Positions 7,990-17,211 of a DNA stretch of 64,000 bases are shown in pieces. Position 1 is the stretch's first letter. Each line of letters begins with the position of its first letter. The DNA lies in NCBI RefSeq assembly GCF_023701525.1, contig NZ_JAMQAW010000006.1, positions 124,001-188,000 on the forward strand, written 5' to 3'. The notes under the pieces are model-generated. The model was given only the letters and a program-made list of their open reading frames with translations, made no database searches and was not told the origin of the DNA. Source of the stretch: Streptomyces albipurpureus. GTDB taxonomy: Bacteria; Actinomycetota; Actinomycetes; Streptomycetales; Streptomycetaceae. The position numbers were made by a program, and so were the translations under genes.

Positions 7990-9833
7990 ACGGGCCCCCG
8001 GAAGCGTCCTCGACGACGGCGACCACGACGGGCACGACGGCTACGGCCACGACGGGCACGGCTTCAGCGGACCAGGAAGCCGACGCCGATACCGATACCG
8101 AGAAGCCGGCGCCGTCCGTCGGCCGCAGCGGTGCGATCATGGCCGCCGGGTCCGTGGTGTCCCGCGCCACCGGGTTCGTCCGCTCCTCGGTCGTCGCGGC
8201 GGCACTCGGCATCGGGCTGGCCGCCGACGGCTACGCCGTGGCCAACGCCGTGCCCATGATCGTCTACATGCTGCTCGTCGGCGGCGCCCTGAACGCCGTG
8301 TTCGTGCCCGAGTTGGTCCGGGTGGCGAAGGAGCATGAGGACGGCGGTGCCGCGTACACCGACCGCTTGCTCACCATCTGTTTCACGGCCCTGCTGGCGA
8401 TCACCGCGGGCGCGGTGTGGGCGGCGCCGTGGATCGTCGACGCGTACACCGGCTACAGCGGGCAGCAGGCCGGTATGACGGTCGCCTTCGCGCGCTACTG
8501 CCTACCGCAGATCTTCTTCCTCGGTGTGTTCACCCTCCTCGGACAGGTGCTCAACGCGCGGGGCCGGTTCGGCGCGATGATGTGGACGCCGATCCTGAAC
8601 AATGTGGTCGTCATCGCCGTGTTCGCCCTGTATCTGGCGACCTCCGACGGATCGACCCTCACCAGCGCGGAGACCGCACTGCTCGGCTGGGGCACCACGG
8701 CGGGCATCGCCGTCCAGGCCCTGGCCCTCGCCCCGGCCCTGCGAGCGGCACGGTTTCGCTGGCGCCCCCGCTTCGACTGGCGCGGCAAGGGGCTGACCCG
8801 GCCGCTCCGTTCCGCCGGCTGGCTCATCCTGCTGGTCCTGAGCAACCAGGCCGCCTACTGGGTCGTCACCCGGCTGGCGACGACCGCGGGCGAGCGGGCG
8901 GCGGAGTCGGGCATCGACGGCGGCGCTGGCTTCAGCGCGTACAACAACGCCTATCTGCTGTGGGCCGTGCCGCACGGCATCATCACGGTCTCCCTCGTCA
9001 CCGCCCTCCTGCCCGCGATGAGCCGGGCCGCGGCCGATGGCAACCCGGCGGGTGTGCGACGCGATGTCTCCTACGCCCTGCGGAACAGCGCGGCCATGAT
9101 CGTTCCCGCGGCCTGTGCCCTGCTGGCTCTCGCGCAGCCGATGATGGCCCTCGTCTTCGGGCACGGAAGGACCGATGGCGACGACGTCAAACTGATGGCC
9201 GGAATCCTGATGGCCTTCGCCCCCGGTCTGATCGCGTTCTCCGGCCAGTACGCGCTCTCCCGTGCCTTCTACGCCCTCTCGGACACCCGTACCCCCTTCC
9301 TCCTCAACCTGGTGATCGCCGGGCTCAACGCGACCCTGTCGGTGACGGCGTACGCACTGCTCCCGGTGCGATGGGCGGTCACGGGCATGGCGGGGGCGTA
9401 TTCGCTGGCGTTGATGGTGGGTTGGGTGGTGACGGCGATCGTTCTGCGCCGCAGGCTGACTCCCCAGGTCAAGACCGCGGGCGGGGAGGGCACGGTGCCC
9501 GCCCCACGGCGCGGGGAGGCGCCGACGACCCTTTCGGGCTCAGGGCATCGGGCCAAGGGGGCACATCGTGCGGGTGGCCGGGACAGCCTCTGGCGGTCCG
9601 CCGCGGTCGGTGCCCACGCCCGGCTGCTGGTCGCCGCGGCCCCCGCCACGACCCTCGGGTACTTCACCGCGACCAGCGCCGCGCCCCTGGGCGCCCTCGT
9701 CGCCTGCCTCTGCGGCGGGCTGGCCATCGGGCTGGTCTTCGCGCTGCTCGCCAAGCCGCTACGGCTCACCGAACTCGACGCCGCGCTCTCGGGCGTCACC
9801 CGACGTATCGGCGGGCGCGCAGCAAAGCGCTGA
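7986..9833 (+). CDS. murJ: Lipid II flippase MurJ (MviN family)
   Basis: A 615-residue polytopic membrane protein of the MOP exporter superfamily that moves lipid II to the outer face of the membrane. About 14 hydrophobic segments are visible after a ~45-residue Thr/Ala-rich hydrophilic N-terminus. MurJ hallmarks are GSVVSRATGFVRSSVVAAALG, the run to DGYAVANAVPMIVYMLLVGGALNAVFVPELVR, and ALSRAFYALSDTRTPF. Streptomyces has several MurJ-like paralogues, and I cannot say from sequence alone whether this is the main one. The GTG start at 7986 overlaps the stop of the FemX gene. A two-component regulator gene begins 25 bases downstream. Confidence 0.92.
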   Translation: MNGPPEASSTTATTTGTTATATTGTASADQEADADTDTEKPAPSVGRSGAIMAAGSVVSRATGFVRSSVVAAALGIGLAADGYAVANAVPMIVYMLLVGGALNAVFVPELVRVAKEHEDGGAAYTDRLLTICFTALLAITAGAVWAAPWIVDAYTGYSGQQAGMTVAFARYCLPQIFFLGVFTLLGQVLNARGRFGAMMWTPILNNVVVIAVFALYLATSDGSTLTSAETALLGWGTTAGIAVQALALAPALRAARFRWRPRFDWRGKGLTRPLRSAGWLILLVLSNQAAYWVVTRLATTAGERAAESGIDGGAGFSAYNNAYLLWAVPHGIITVSLVTALLPAMSRAAADGNPAGVRRDVSYALRNSAAMIVPAACALLALAQPMMALVFGHGRTDGDDVKLMAGILMAFAPGLIAFSGQYALSRAFYALSDTRTPFLLNLVIAGLNATLSVTAYALLPVRWAVTGMAGAYSLALMVGWVVTAIVLRRRLTPQVKTAGGEGTVPAPRRGEAPTTLSGSGHRAKGAHRAGGRDSLWRSAAVGAHARLLVAAAPATTLGYFTATSAAPLGALVACLCGGLAIGLVFALLAKPLRLTELDAALSGVTRRIGGRAAKR

Positions 9834-9858
9834 GACCACCCTGGGGAATAATCCGCAT

Positions 9859-10545
9859 ATGCCGCGTGTACTCCTGATCGAAGACGACCCATCCGTACGT
9901 GAGGGAGTCGAACTCGGCCTCCGTCGCCGTGGCCATGACGTACGGGCGGTCGCCACCGGCGAGGCCGGACTCGCCGCGCTCGACGACTTCCGGCCCGATC
10001 TCCTGCTGCTGGATCTGATGCTGCCCGGGGTCAACGGCGTGGAGGTCTGCCGCCGCGTGCGGGAGAACAGCCAGCTGCCGATCATCATGCTCACCGCACG
10101 CGGTGACGACTTCGACATCGTCATCGGACTGGAGGCGGGTGCCGATGACTACATCGTCAAACCCGCCCGTACGCAGGTGATCGAGGCACGAATACGGGCC
10201 GTACTGCGGCGGATCGACGAGCAGCCCGGCAATGGACGACCCGCCGTCGAGTTCCACGGCGAGCTCTGCCTGGACCGCTCGGCGCTCACCGTCGCCAAGG
10301 CGGGCCGGCGGCTCGCACTCGCACCTTCCGAAATGCGTCTGCTGCTGCATCTCAGTGCCACCCCCGCGCAGGTGTTCAGCCGTCAGCAGCTACTGGAGCA
10401 GGTATGGGAGCACAACTACCACGGTGACGCGCGACTGGTCGACGCCTGTGTGCGGCGGCTGCGCCACAAGATCGAGGACGCGCCGGGCAATCCCCGCTAC
10501 ATCCAGACCCTGCGCGGTTTCGGCTACCGCTTCGGTCCTCTGTGA
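9859..10545 (+). CDS. OmpR-family response regulator
   Basis: A 228-residue DNA-binding response regulator. The receiver domain (1-~120) has EDD near the N-terminus, the phospho-acceptor Asp52 in LLLLDLMLPG, Thr in LTARGDD and Lys in DYIVKPA. The winged-helix domain (~130-228) ends RHKIEDAPGNPRYIQTLRGFGYRF, as in OmpR/PhoB proteins. It is followed by its kinase with a GTGA overlap, so the pair is co-translated. It lies 25 bases after murJ, and an envelope-stress role is plausible from that context only. Direct targets are unknown. Confidence 0.95.
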   Translation: MPRVLLIEDDPSVREGVELGLRRRGHDVRAVATGEAGLAALDDFRPDLLLLDLMLPGVNGVEVCRRVRENSQLPIIMLTARGDDFDIVIGLEAGADDYIVKPARTQVIEARIRAVLRRIDEQPGNGRPAVEFHGELCLDRSALTVAKAGRRLALAPSEMRLLLHLSATPAQVFSRQQLLEQVWEHNYHGDARLVDACVRRLRHKIEDAPGNPRYIQTLRGFGYRFGPL

Positions 10546-12134
10546 GGGGCGCGGTGAGGACCTTGGTGAAGGGCGCGCGAAAGGGTGCCGCCCCCGGCGG
10601 AACCGGTGAGACGGTGGCTGCGGCGGAGCGGAACCCCGCCAAGGGCTCGCCGACGGTTGCGGTAGCCCCCCGTGACCACCGTCGGCGTGGCACTCCGTTC
10701 GGGCTGCGCACCCGTCTCATTCTCGCGTTCCTCCTGGTGGCCGGTGTGAGCGCGGTGGGCACCGCCGGTCTCACCTACCGTGAGGCACGCAACTCCGTCC
10801 TCCAGGCGGCTCAGGACACCGCGGTCTCCTCCTTCCGTGACCAGATCCAGCTCCTCACCCTCACCTTGCCCGTGCAACGGCCGGTCCTGGAGGGGACCTT
10901 GCGCGACATCGCCGGTAAGGGCAAACCCCGCCCGTGGGTCGTGTTCGCCGAGTACGGAACGATGCGGGTCTCCTCCGGTTCGAACCCCGTCTCCTCCGTG
11001 ATCACGCCCGAGCTGCGGCGCAAGGCCGCCGGCTACCCGCACGGCAGTTTCGAACGGGTCATCAAGGACGGGGTGCCCTATCTGACCGTCGGCATGCCCG
11101 TGGTGTTCGAGGCCGGCGAGGGCGCTGTCCTGTCGACCGGGCTCGTCCTCTACGCCGTGATGAAGATGACCTATGAGCAGAACCAGGTCGAGGCCCTGGT
11201 CACGGCTGCTCGCAACGGCGCACTGCCAGGGCTGGCGATAGCGCTGATACCCGCGTTGCTCGCCGCGCGGAGCGTTCTGCGGCCGGTGCGCGAGCTACGG
11301 CGGGCCGCCCACCGCATGGGCAGTGGCCGGCTGGACACCCGTATCAAGGTCAGGGGCGGTGATGAACTCGCGGACCTGGCCCGCACCTTCAATGAATCGG
11401 CCGGCCAGCTGGAACGTTCCGTTACGGAGCTCCGCCAGGCCGAGGCCCGCGCCCGGCGGTTCGCCTCCGATGTCTCGCACGAACTGCGCACCCCGCTCGC
11501 CGGGATGCTCGCCGTGACCGAGGTCCTCGACGAGGACGCGGCCGGGCTGGACCCCGACACCGCCCAGGCGGTACGGCTGATCAGCGCCGAGACCGGAAAG
11601 CTCGCGGTACTCGTGGAGGACCTGATGGAGATCTCCCGTTTCGACGCCCAGGCCGCCGAACTGAACACGGACGAGGTCGACGCGGCCGAGACCATCCGCA
11701 GAACGCTGCGGAACAGGAACTGGACGGACCTGGTCCACACCGATGTACCGGATGGCATCCGGGCCCGGCTCGATCCGCGCCGGTTCGACATCGTGATCGC
11801 CAATCTCGTCGGCAACGCCCTGCGCCACGGCGGCCCGCCGGTCACCGTGCGACTGCGGACCCGGACCGACCGGGACGGCGGGCCGCTACTGGTGACCGAG
11901 GTCATCGACCGGGGCCCCGGAATCAGACCCGAGGTCCTTCCGCATGTCTTCGACCGCTTCTACAAGGCCGATGCGGCCCGTACCCGCTCGTCGGGCAGTG
12001 GTCTGGGGCTGGCGATCACTCGGGAGAACGTCCGGCTCCACGGCGGCACGGTCCGTGCCGAGAACGCCCCCGGCGGAAGGGGCGCGGTCTTCACCGTGGA
12101 GATCCCCCTCGGCACCGGGGAGGTCACCGGATGA
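10542..12134 (+). CDS. Sensor histidine kinase (HAMP, HisKA, HATPase)
   Basis: A 530-residue membrane kinase paired with the preceding regulator. A ~50-residue cytoplasmic N-terminus is followed by TM1 (~55-75), an outside sensor region (~76-215) without a recognised fold, TM2 (~222-245), HAMP (~246-300), a dimerisation/phospho-acceptor helix with His313 in SDVSHELRTPLAG, and the ATPase domain with the N box NLVGNALRHGG, G1 DRGPGI and G2 GSGLGLAI. The GTG at 10542 overlaps the regulator stop; a GTG at 10554 is an alternative. The stop overlaps the ATG of a lipoprotein gene, and that pairing suggests the lipoprotein modulates sensing, as in CseA-CseBC systems. Confidence 0.94.
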   Translation: MRGAVRTLVKGARKGAAPGGTGETVAAAERNPAKGSPTVAVAPRDHRRRGTPFGLRTRLILAFLLVAGVSAVGTAGLTYREARNSVLQAAQDTAVSSFRDQIQLLTLTLPVQRPVLEGTLRDIAGKGKPRPWVVFAEYGTMRVSSGSNPVSSVITPELRRKAAGYPHGSFERVIKDGVPYLTVGMPVVFEAGEGAVLSTGLVLYAVMKMTYEQNQVEALVTAARNGALPGLAIALIPALLAARSVLRPVRELRRAAHRMGSGRLDTRIKVRGGDELADLARTFNESAGQLERSVTELRQAEARARRFASDVSHELRTPLAGMLAVTEVLDEDAAGLDPDTAQAVRLISAETGKLAVLVEDLMEISRFDAQAAELNTDEVDAAETIRRTLRNRNWTDLVHTDVPDGIRARLDPRRFDIVIANLVGNALRHGGPPVTVRLRTRTDRDGGPLLVTEVIDRGPGIRPEVLPHVFDRFYKADAARTRSSGSGLGLAITRENVRLHGGTVRAENAPGGRGAVFTVEIPLGTGEVTG

Positions 12135-12814
12135 GACGGCTGCCCATGGCGATGGGCGCCGTGCTGCTCAGCGGGCTGCTCACGGGCTGCGGCATCGCCG
12201 AGAGCGACCCGATCGAGGCGGGGAGCCCGGCCTCGGTCAAGGTGACCCCGGGTGACTCGGTGCTGCTCTTCTTCCGATCCTCCTCCGGGGCCCTGGTCCC
12301 CGTGGCGCGGCCCTTGGGGATCAAGTGGAAGAGCTCGGACACCCGCCCCGAGGCGGTGCTGAGCAGGTCCGTCCATCTGCTGTTCGAGGGCCTGGTGGCG
12401 AAGGAGCGCGCGGCCGGACTCCGCTCCGGGCTGCCGCAGTTGCCCCCGCAGAGCTGGGTGGGCGCGCAACAGGTCGAGTACGGGATCGCGTTGGATCTGC
12501 CGATACCGCTGGCCGATCTCGATGACACGGCGGTTCGCCAGTTGGTCTGCACCGCCGGGTTCGCGGGGGGCTCGCAGGGCGTGCAGGCGGTCCATCTCCG
12601 GGGCACCGACGGGACGATGGCGGCCTCGAACTGCGATGCCGACGTGGATATCAACCGGGTGGCCCCTCGCCCCTCCATGATGTCCCATCCCCCGTCCCAA
12701 CGCCCGGTTCCGCCCGGGCTTCCGCTCGACGGACACGATCCGGTCGATCCACGTACAAAGCGGCCGGACGGTCTGAGTCCGCAGCCGACTCTCCCCACAA
12801 GCGAGCCGCGCTGA
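12131..12814 (+). CDS. Lipoprotein coupled to the two-component system
   Basis: A 227-residue predicted lipoprotein: a basic start, Ala/Leu core and the lipobox LLTGC, with Cys20 as the likely lipidated residue. The body (SVKVTPGDSVLLFFRSSSGALVPVAR...) resembles GerMN-like or CseA-like accessory lipoproteins, but I cannot place it in a family with certainty. The last ~60 residues are rich in Pro and Arg and probably unstructured. The ATG overlaps the kinase stop (ATGA), so expression is tied to the sensor. It is likely an external accessory to the kinase at 10542-12134. Confidence 0.75.
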   Translation: MRRLPMAMGAVLLSGLLTGCGIAESDPIEAGSPASVKVTPGDSVLLFFRSSSGALVPVARPLGIKWKSSDTRPEAVLSRSVHLLFEGLVAKERAAGLRSGLPQLPPQSWVGAQQVEYGIALDLPIPLADLDDTAVRQLVCTAGFAGGSQGVQAVHLRGTDGTMAASNCDADVDINRVAPRPSMMSHPPSQRPVPPGLPLDGHDPVDPRTKRPDGLSPQPTLPTSEPR

Positions 12815-13121
12815 GGAGCTGAAGCCCGCCCAACGGGGAGCGAGCGGAGCGCCGGTCTCGATGCCTTCGCCGTCAGAGTGGGAGGGACCCGGTGGCATCT
12901 CCACGGTGGGGCGGAACCCGCTCGCCCATGGGGCCGGTGGTCGGTGCGCTGAGAGACCGCCGCCGCGGGTGCCCCCACCCAAGGCTCAGGAGGGTGGCCG
13001 CTCAGTGATGTCGGCGGGGCCAAGGAAGCCGATGCCGCGCGATTCGTCTGCCGGAAGGGCGCTTCGGGGGCCATGAGGTCGTGGCCGGATTGGCCGTGCC
13101 AGCGGAAGCCGCGTCGGTAGA
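12815..13121. other. Intergenic stretch without a gene
   Basis: About 300 bases between the lipoprotein and the kinase. Open frames here lack ribosome sites and family resemblance. No strong hairpin with a T tract is seen. Confidence 0.5.
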
Positions 13122-15038
13122 GTGACCGCCGTGGCGGGGGTTGCGGGTCTGTTGGTGGGTGGTCGGTACCGGCTGGATGAGCCGGTCGGACAGGGTGGCA
13201 TGGGCCGTGTGTGGCGCGGCCACGACGAGGTCCTCGACCGCGTGGTGGCGGTCAAAGAGGTCTTACTGCCGCCGGGCCTACCGACGGAGCTACGCGATCA
13301 ACTGGTGGCACGCACCAGACGTGAGGCACGGTCCGCCGCCCGGCTCCACCACCCGGGCATCGTGACGGTGTACGACTGGGCCGAACACGATGGCGCACCG
13401 TGGATCGTCATGGAGTTCGTCCGCGGGGACTCGCTCGCCAGGCTCATCGCCCGCGATGGCCCGCTGGGTTGGCAGAAGGCCGCCAGCATGGGCGCGGACC
13501 TGGCGGACGCGCTCGCCCACGCGCATGCCGCCGGGGTGGTGCACCGCGACCTGAAGCCCGACAATGTGATGCTCGTCGGGGACCGCACCGTCATCACCGA
13601 CTTCGGTATCGCGCGCATCCTGGACGCCACCAGTCAGCTGACCAGTACGCACACGGTCATCGGCACCCCGCAGTACATGCCTCCCGAGCAGTTGGAGGGC
13701 AAACGGGTGGAAGCCCCAGCCGATCTGTGGGCATTGGGAATCACGCTGTACACGGCGGTGGAAGGGCATCCGCCGTTCAACGGGCCGACGCTGACGTCGA
13801 TCATCACGGCCGTCCTCACCCAACCCCTGCCCCCTGCCCCGAAGGCGGGCCCACTGGGCGAACTACTCATCGCTCTGACGGCCAAGGCCTACCACGATCG
13901 CCCGGACGCGCCCACCACGGGCCAACGCCTGCGAGCTGCCCGGGACACTGCTTCCATCCTGCACTCCGCTCCCACCCAGGCCGCTCCCCTAAGGACTCGC
14001 TCCGACCCACCCCCCACCCCCACCGCGCCGGACACGATCAATCCGACCACCCAGCGTGGACCGAGTCGCCGCAGCATCGTCATCGGCGGCGTCACCGCGC
14101 TGGCCGCCACATCGGGTGCGCTCATAGCGCTACGCCTCGATGACGGTCGCTCCTCACGATTCGGCGATCTGAGGTCCACCTCCTTGGGTCACGACAGCAT
14201 GGTGTTGTCGGTGGCGTTCAGCCCGGACGGCAAGACCCTCGCCAGCACAAGCGACACGACTGTCCGTCTGTGGGACGTGGCCAGCCGCACCAACACCGCC
14301 ACTCTCAAGGGCCACACCGGGTTTGTGTACTCGCTGGCGTTCAGCCCCGACGGCAAGACCCTCGCCAGCGGCATCGGGGACGGAGGCATCTGGCTGTGGG
14401 ACGTTCCCAGCCGGACGGTCAGCGCGACCCTCAACGGCCACACCCACAATGTGACATCAGTGGCGTTCAGCCCGGACGGAACAACGCTCGCCAGCGGCAG
14501 CGAGGACATGACCATCCGCCTGTGGGACACAGCCGACCGCGCCAGCACCTCCACCCTCAAAGGTCCCGGCCTTGTGCACTCGGTGGCGTTCAGCCCGGAC
14601 GGAACAACGCTCGCCAGCGGCAGCGAGGACATGACCGTCCAACTGTGGGACGTGGCCAGCCGCACCAACACCGCCACCCTCAAGGGCCACACCGGGTTTG
14701 TGTACTCGGTGGCATTCAGCCCGAACAACAAGATCCTCGCCAGCGGCGGTGGGGACAGCACCGTCCGACTGTGGGACGTGGCCCAACGGACCAGCACCGC
14801 CACCCTCGAAGATCACACCGAGAGTGTGACCTCAGTGGCGTTCCGCCCTGACGGGAAGACCCTCGCCAGCGGCAGCGCCGACACGACCGTCCGGCTCTGG
14901 GACGTGGCCAAGCAGTCCAGCGTCGCCACGCTCAAGGACCATACCGATGACGTGACTTCCATTGCGTTTAGCGCCAACGGAAAGTACCTCGCCAGCGGCA
15001 GCATCGACCTGACGGCCCGGTTGTGGAAGCTCTCTTGA
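13122..15038 (+). CDS. Ser/Thr protein kinase with WD40 repeats
   Basis: A 638-residue Hanks-type kinase joined to a WD40 propeller. Kinase residues are visible: the glycine loop GQGGMGRVW, Lys45 in AVKEV, HRDLKPDN with Asp143, Asp160 of DFG and the APE-like PPEQLEG. A Pro/Thr-rich linker (~280-310) leads to one TM segment (~315-335). About seven WD40 repeats then follow (350-638), each with VAFSPDGKTLASG and LWD. The repeats should lie outside the membrane and act as sensor or docking surface. Leu48 is encoded by TTA (13263-13265), so translation should depend on the bldA leucyl-tRNA and be late or developmentally timed. GTG at 13122 was chosen; GTG at 13131 is also possible. Confidence 0.93.
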   Translation: MTAVAGVAGLLVGGRYRLDEPVGQGGMGRVWRGHDEVLDRVVAVKEVLLPPGLPTELRDQLVARTRREARSAARLHHPGIVTVYDWAEHDGAPWIVMEFVRGDSLARLIARDGPLGWQKAASMGADLADALAHAHAAGVVHRDLKPDNVMLVGDRTVITDFGIARILDATSQLTSTHTVIGTPQYMPPEQLEGKRVEAPADLWALGITLYTAVEGHPPFNGPTLTSIITAVLTQPLPPAPKAGPLGELLIALTAKAYHDRPDAPTTGQRLRAARDTASILHSAPTQAAPLRTRSDPPPTPTAPDTINPTTQRGPSRRSIVIGGVTALAATSGALIALRLDDGRSSRFGDLRSTSLGHDSMVLSVAFSPDGKTLASTSDTTVRLWDVASRTNTATLKGHTGFVYSLAFSPDGKTLASGIGDGGIWLWDVPSRTVSATLNGHTHNVTSVAFSPDGTTLASGSEDMTIRLWDTADRASTSTLKGPGLVHSVAFSPDGTTLASGSEDMTVQLWDVASRTNTATLKGHTGFVYSVAFSPNNKILASGGGDSTVRLWDVAQRTSTATLEDHTESVTSVAFRPDGKTLASGSADTTVRLWDVAKQSSVATLKDHTDDVTSIAFSANGKYLASGSIDLTARLWKLS

Positions 15039-15186
15039 GCGCAGCACGCACACTGGGTTACGCGCCATGGTCTCGGCGGGGTTGGACCGGCTAGCGCCGG
15101 GCATAGCTGGACAGCAGACGTCTGTTCCGCCGTCGGGCTGGCGTACGTAGCCAAGAGTCAGACCGCTCATGGCTTCCGGCGTCACC

Positions 15187-15435
15187 TCAGACCCGGCCCA
15201 CGGTCATGACCGTGATGATGATGGTGGCCCCATCAACGTGATACTGACAGCGGTATCGGCCTACTGACAAGCGGCGGTGCCCGGCGTTGCCCATGCTGCG
15301 ACTTCCTGCTGGTTCTGGGTTGAGGGCGAGCCTGTTGATGGCCGCGGTGAGTGCCTTGGCTCCGTCCCGGTCATCTTTGAGGAATCGCTGATACGCCGAA
15401 CGGGCACAGCTCTCCCAGGTGATGTGATAGGTCAC
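15187..15435 (-). CDS. RelE/ParE-family toxin
   Basis: An 82-residue type II toxin. It shows the family pattern: a short beta start (YHITWESCARSAYQRFL), helical middle (GAKALTAAINRLALNPEP), then MGNAGHRRLSVGRYRCQYHVDGATIIITVMTVGRV, the usual RelE-type strand block with the conserved GRYR. RelE relatives cut mRNA on the ribosome, and ParE relatives target gyrase; this one cannot be split between them by eye. The GTG at 15435 follows AGGAGGGGCT and overlaps the antitoxin stop (GTGA), so it is made only after the antitoxin. It is convergent with the WD40 kinase. Confidence 0.87.
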   Translation of the reverse strand: MTYHITWESCARSAYQRFLKDDRDGAKALTAAINRLALNPEPAGSRSMGNAGHRRLSVGRYRCQYHVDGATIIITVMTVGRV

Positions 15436-15746
15436 AGCCCCTCCTGTGCGAGTTCCGCGTCCATTTCCTCGGCGGTTCGGCAGCCGCAGTCGGTGCCTTG
15501 AGTCGGCTTGATCGGCCCGAAACGGCACCCCTGGAGTCGGTGGTTGGCGTGCCGCAGACCTGCCGTGGCGGACTCCAGTTCCTCGAAGACGTCCCAGGAC
15601 ATGAGGACCGCCACGGGTGTGTCGCCCTCAGTGAGAGTGGTGGGGATTCCGGTCTCCCGCACCCGGGTCAGGAGTTCGTCGAGTGAGCCGGCGGCGTCCC
15701 GTGCGGGGGTGTTCGTCATCTCGGAGAGCTGGTCAAGGAGTTCCAT
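15432..15746 (-). CDS. Phd/YefM-family antitoxin
   Basis: A 104-residue partner of the downstream toxin. The N-terminal half (LDELLTRVRETGIPTTLTEGDTPVAVLMSWDVFEELE) is the Phd/YefM DNA-binding and dimer fold. The C-terminal tail should wrap the toxin. The ATG at 15746 is chosen for fit to the family length; no strong ribosome site is visible, and an internal ATG ten codons later is possible. The antitoxin lies first and overlaps the toxin by four bases, the classic order for autoregulated pairs. Confidence 0.85.
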   Translation of the reverse strand: MELLDQLSEMTNTPARDAAGSLDELLTRVRETGIPTTLTEGDTPVAVLMSWDVFEELESATAGLRHANHRLQGCRFGPIKPTQGTDCGCRTAEEMDAELAQEGL

Positions 15747-16181
15747 GCCGGGACCGTAGAAGTCTGGTGACCATCTAGGCAAGGAGTTCACGCCGCCCCG
15801 GCCACGGATGGCACTTCGATGGCCTGTTCCTGGGTCATCCCATCGGGTGACCTGCACCGCAACGGCCCCAGGGAGGTGATCGGCCACGCTGCGATTCCAT
15901 TCAGCTCAGGTTCTTCCTCGGTGCCGCTGACAACCGCTACGGGTCGGCGGTCAGCGGCCTGGCCTTGCCGGTGCCATCTCGCCCTCACCTGGGTGGCGGC
16001 GGGCTCCCGATCCTGACGGGCGCCGCATAGCTACAGCCCGGCTCACGGAGGCCCCTCCCGCCAGCATCGCCACAGCCACTCACACCACAAGGGCACACAC
16101 CATCCAGTCGCCCTGAACCAACTCACCTCCTTCGCCGATCTGGGGCTGGGGCCGGAGGCCATGGCCGCCACAAGCCGGTTT
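15747..16181. other. Accessory spacer, no confident gene
   Basis: About 430 bases upstream of the toxin-antitoxin pair. A minus-strand frame at 15788-15988 (66 residues, with PVAVVSGTEEEPELNGIAAW) has protein-like composition but no recognised family or ribosome site. It may be a gene remnant. Confidence 0.35.
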
Positions 16182-16613
16182 TCACCAGCCCTTCGGTTCG
16201 AAGCGCACGGTCTTGCCGCCCAGGTCTTCTTCTACGCGGACGGTGTACCCGGGTGCGGCGGCGGCGAGCATACGGAGGCCGCGGCCACCGATGGAGTCTT
16301 CGTCGGCACAGCGGTGTTGGGGCCGCACCGGGAGGCGTCCCAGACCTCGATGGCGAGGTCCGCTGTCACCGCCACTCGGTAGGTGTCGCCAGCGCCATGG
16401 ACCACGGCGTTGGTGACCACCTCGCTCACGAGCAGTTCGACGAGGTCGGGTAGCTGGCCTCCGGCATCGGCATAGGTCGTGCGCCTGCACACTCAGCCAC
16501 CGCAACGCCCGCCGGACAAAAGGAGTCGCGAACGCCCCCAGCACCACCCGAACCGGCTCGGTACTACCCAGCACCGGCCCCTGCCCGATGGCCTCGGACC
16601 AGTAGGCGCGCAC
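16182..16613 (-). pseudogene. Frameshifted RsbW-like ATP-binding protein remnant
   Basis: Parts of one HATPase_c_2 (anti-sigma / RsbW-like) protein appear in two reading frames. The middle, including the N box LVSEVVTNAVVHGAG and the strand VTADLAIEVWD, is read in the frame spanning 16232-16492. The C-terminus, DEDSIGGRGLRMLAAAA...GGKTVRFEPKGW, is read in another frame ending at 16182. An N-terminal piece (ATPFVRRALRWLS) also seems to lie in that second frame. At least one and probably two compensating indels are needed to join them. Either the gene is broken or there are sequencing errors. Intact relatives are small Streptomyces regulators of sigma factors. Confidence 0.65.
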
Positions 16614-16622
16614 TCTCCGGTG

Positions 16623-16889
16623 TCAGCCATCCGCGCCGTCCTCATCCGACAGCAGATGAAGAAGCCGGTCCACGGCACGGTTGAACTGCATCTGCCGCAA
16701 CCCGTCGTCCAGCGCGGCTCGCCACTCGGCAGCGAACTCGGGTTCTTGCTCCAGCCGCTGGAGCTCGGACATGAGCGCCCGCCGCTCGCCAACCCGGGAG
16801 AGAAACCAGGTGAGTGCCGGAAACCACTGCCGTAAGCGGATCTCCAGGGCCCCCGCCGCAAGGACACACCGCACACGGACACGGATCAT
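16623..16889 (-). CDS. Small hypothetical protein
   Basis: An 88-residue mostly helical protein beginning MIRVRVRCVLAAGALEIRLRQW and ending FNRAVDRLLHLLSDEDGADG. The acidic/basic periodicity (ELQRLEQEPEFAAEWRAALDDGLRQMQF) looks like real coding sequence. I do not recognise a family. It lies ten bases upstream of the broken ATPase on the same strand and may have been its operon partner. An in-frame TTG at 16901 is an alternative start; neither has a clear ribosome site. Confidence 0.45.
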   Translation of the reverse strand: MIRVRVRCVLAAGALEIRLRQWFPALTWFLSRVGERRALMSELQRLEQEPEFAAEWRAALDDGLRQMQFNRAVDRLLHLLSDEDGADG

Positions 16890-17211
16890 GGCAGCCGCCA
16901 ATGCCGGTGGGCATTGTTGGTCTCGCGCACGCCTTCCGGCAGGGAGAGCGGCGTGGACGAACCATCATCCGTGCGTAAGGGCCGCCATTCGGGACGCGCC
17001 CGCACACACAGGGGCTGTTGGATGCTGAAGCCGCGAGGGGAATCAAGATCGGCTGCACACTCTTCACTCCTGTGCGTCGGGACATGGCCCCTCGTGCACG
17101 GCTTGCGATGTTCGCGCTCTACTTGGCACCTCATGGCAGCACACGCCCACTGAGGCGGCTGCGTGGGCGCGACTTGAGCGACTGGCTGCCGACTTCTACG
17201 CTACGAAGCCG
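16890..17211. other. Spacer without a confident gene
   Basis: About 320 bases. Frames on both strands (for example minus 16886-17134) are open but match nothing I know. No repeat or terminator is evident. Confidence 0.4.
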
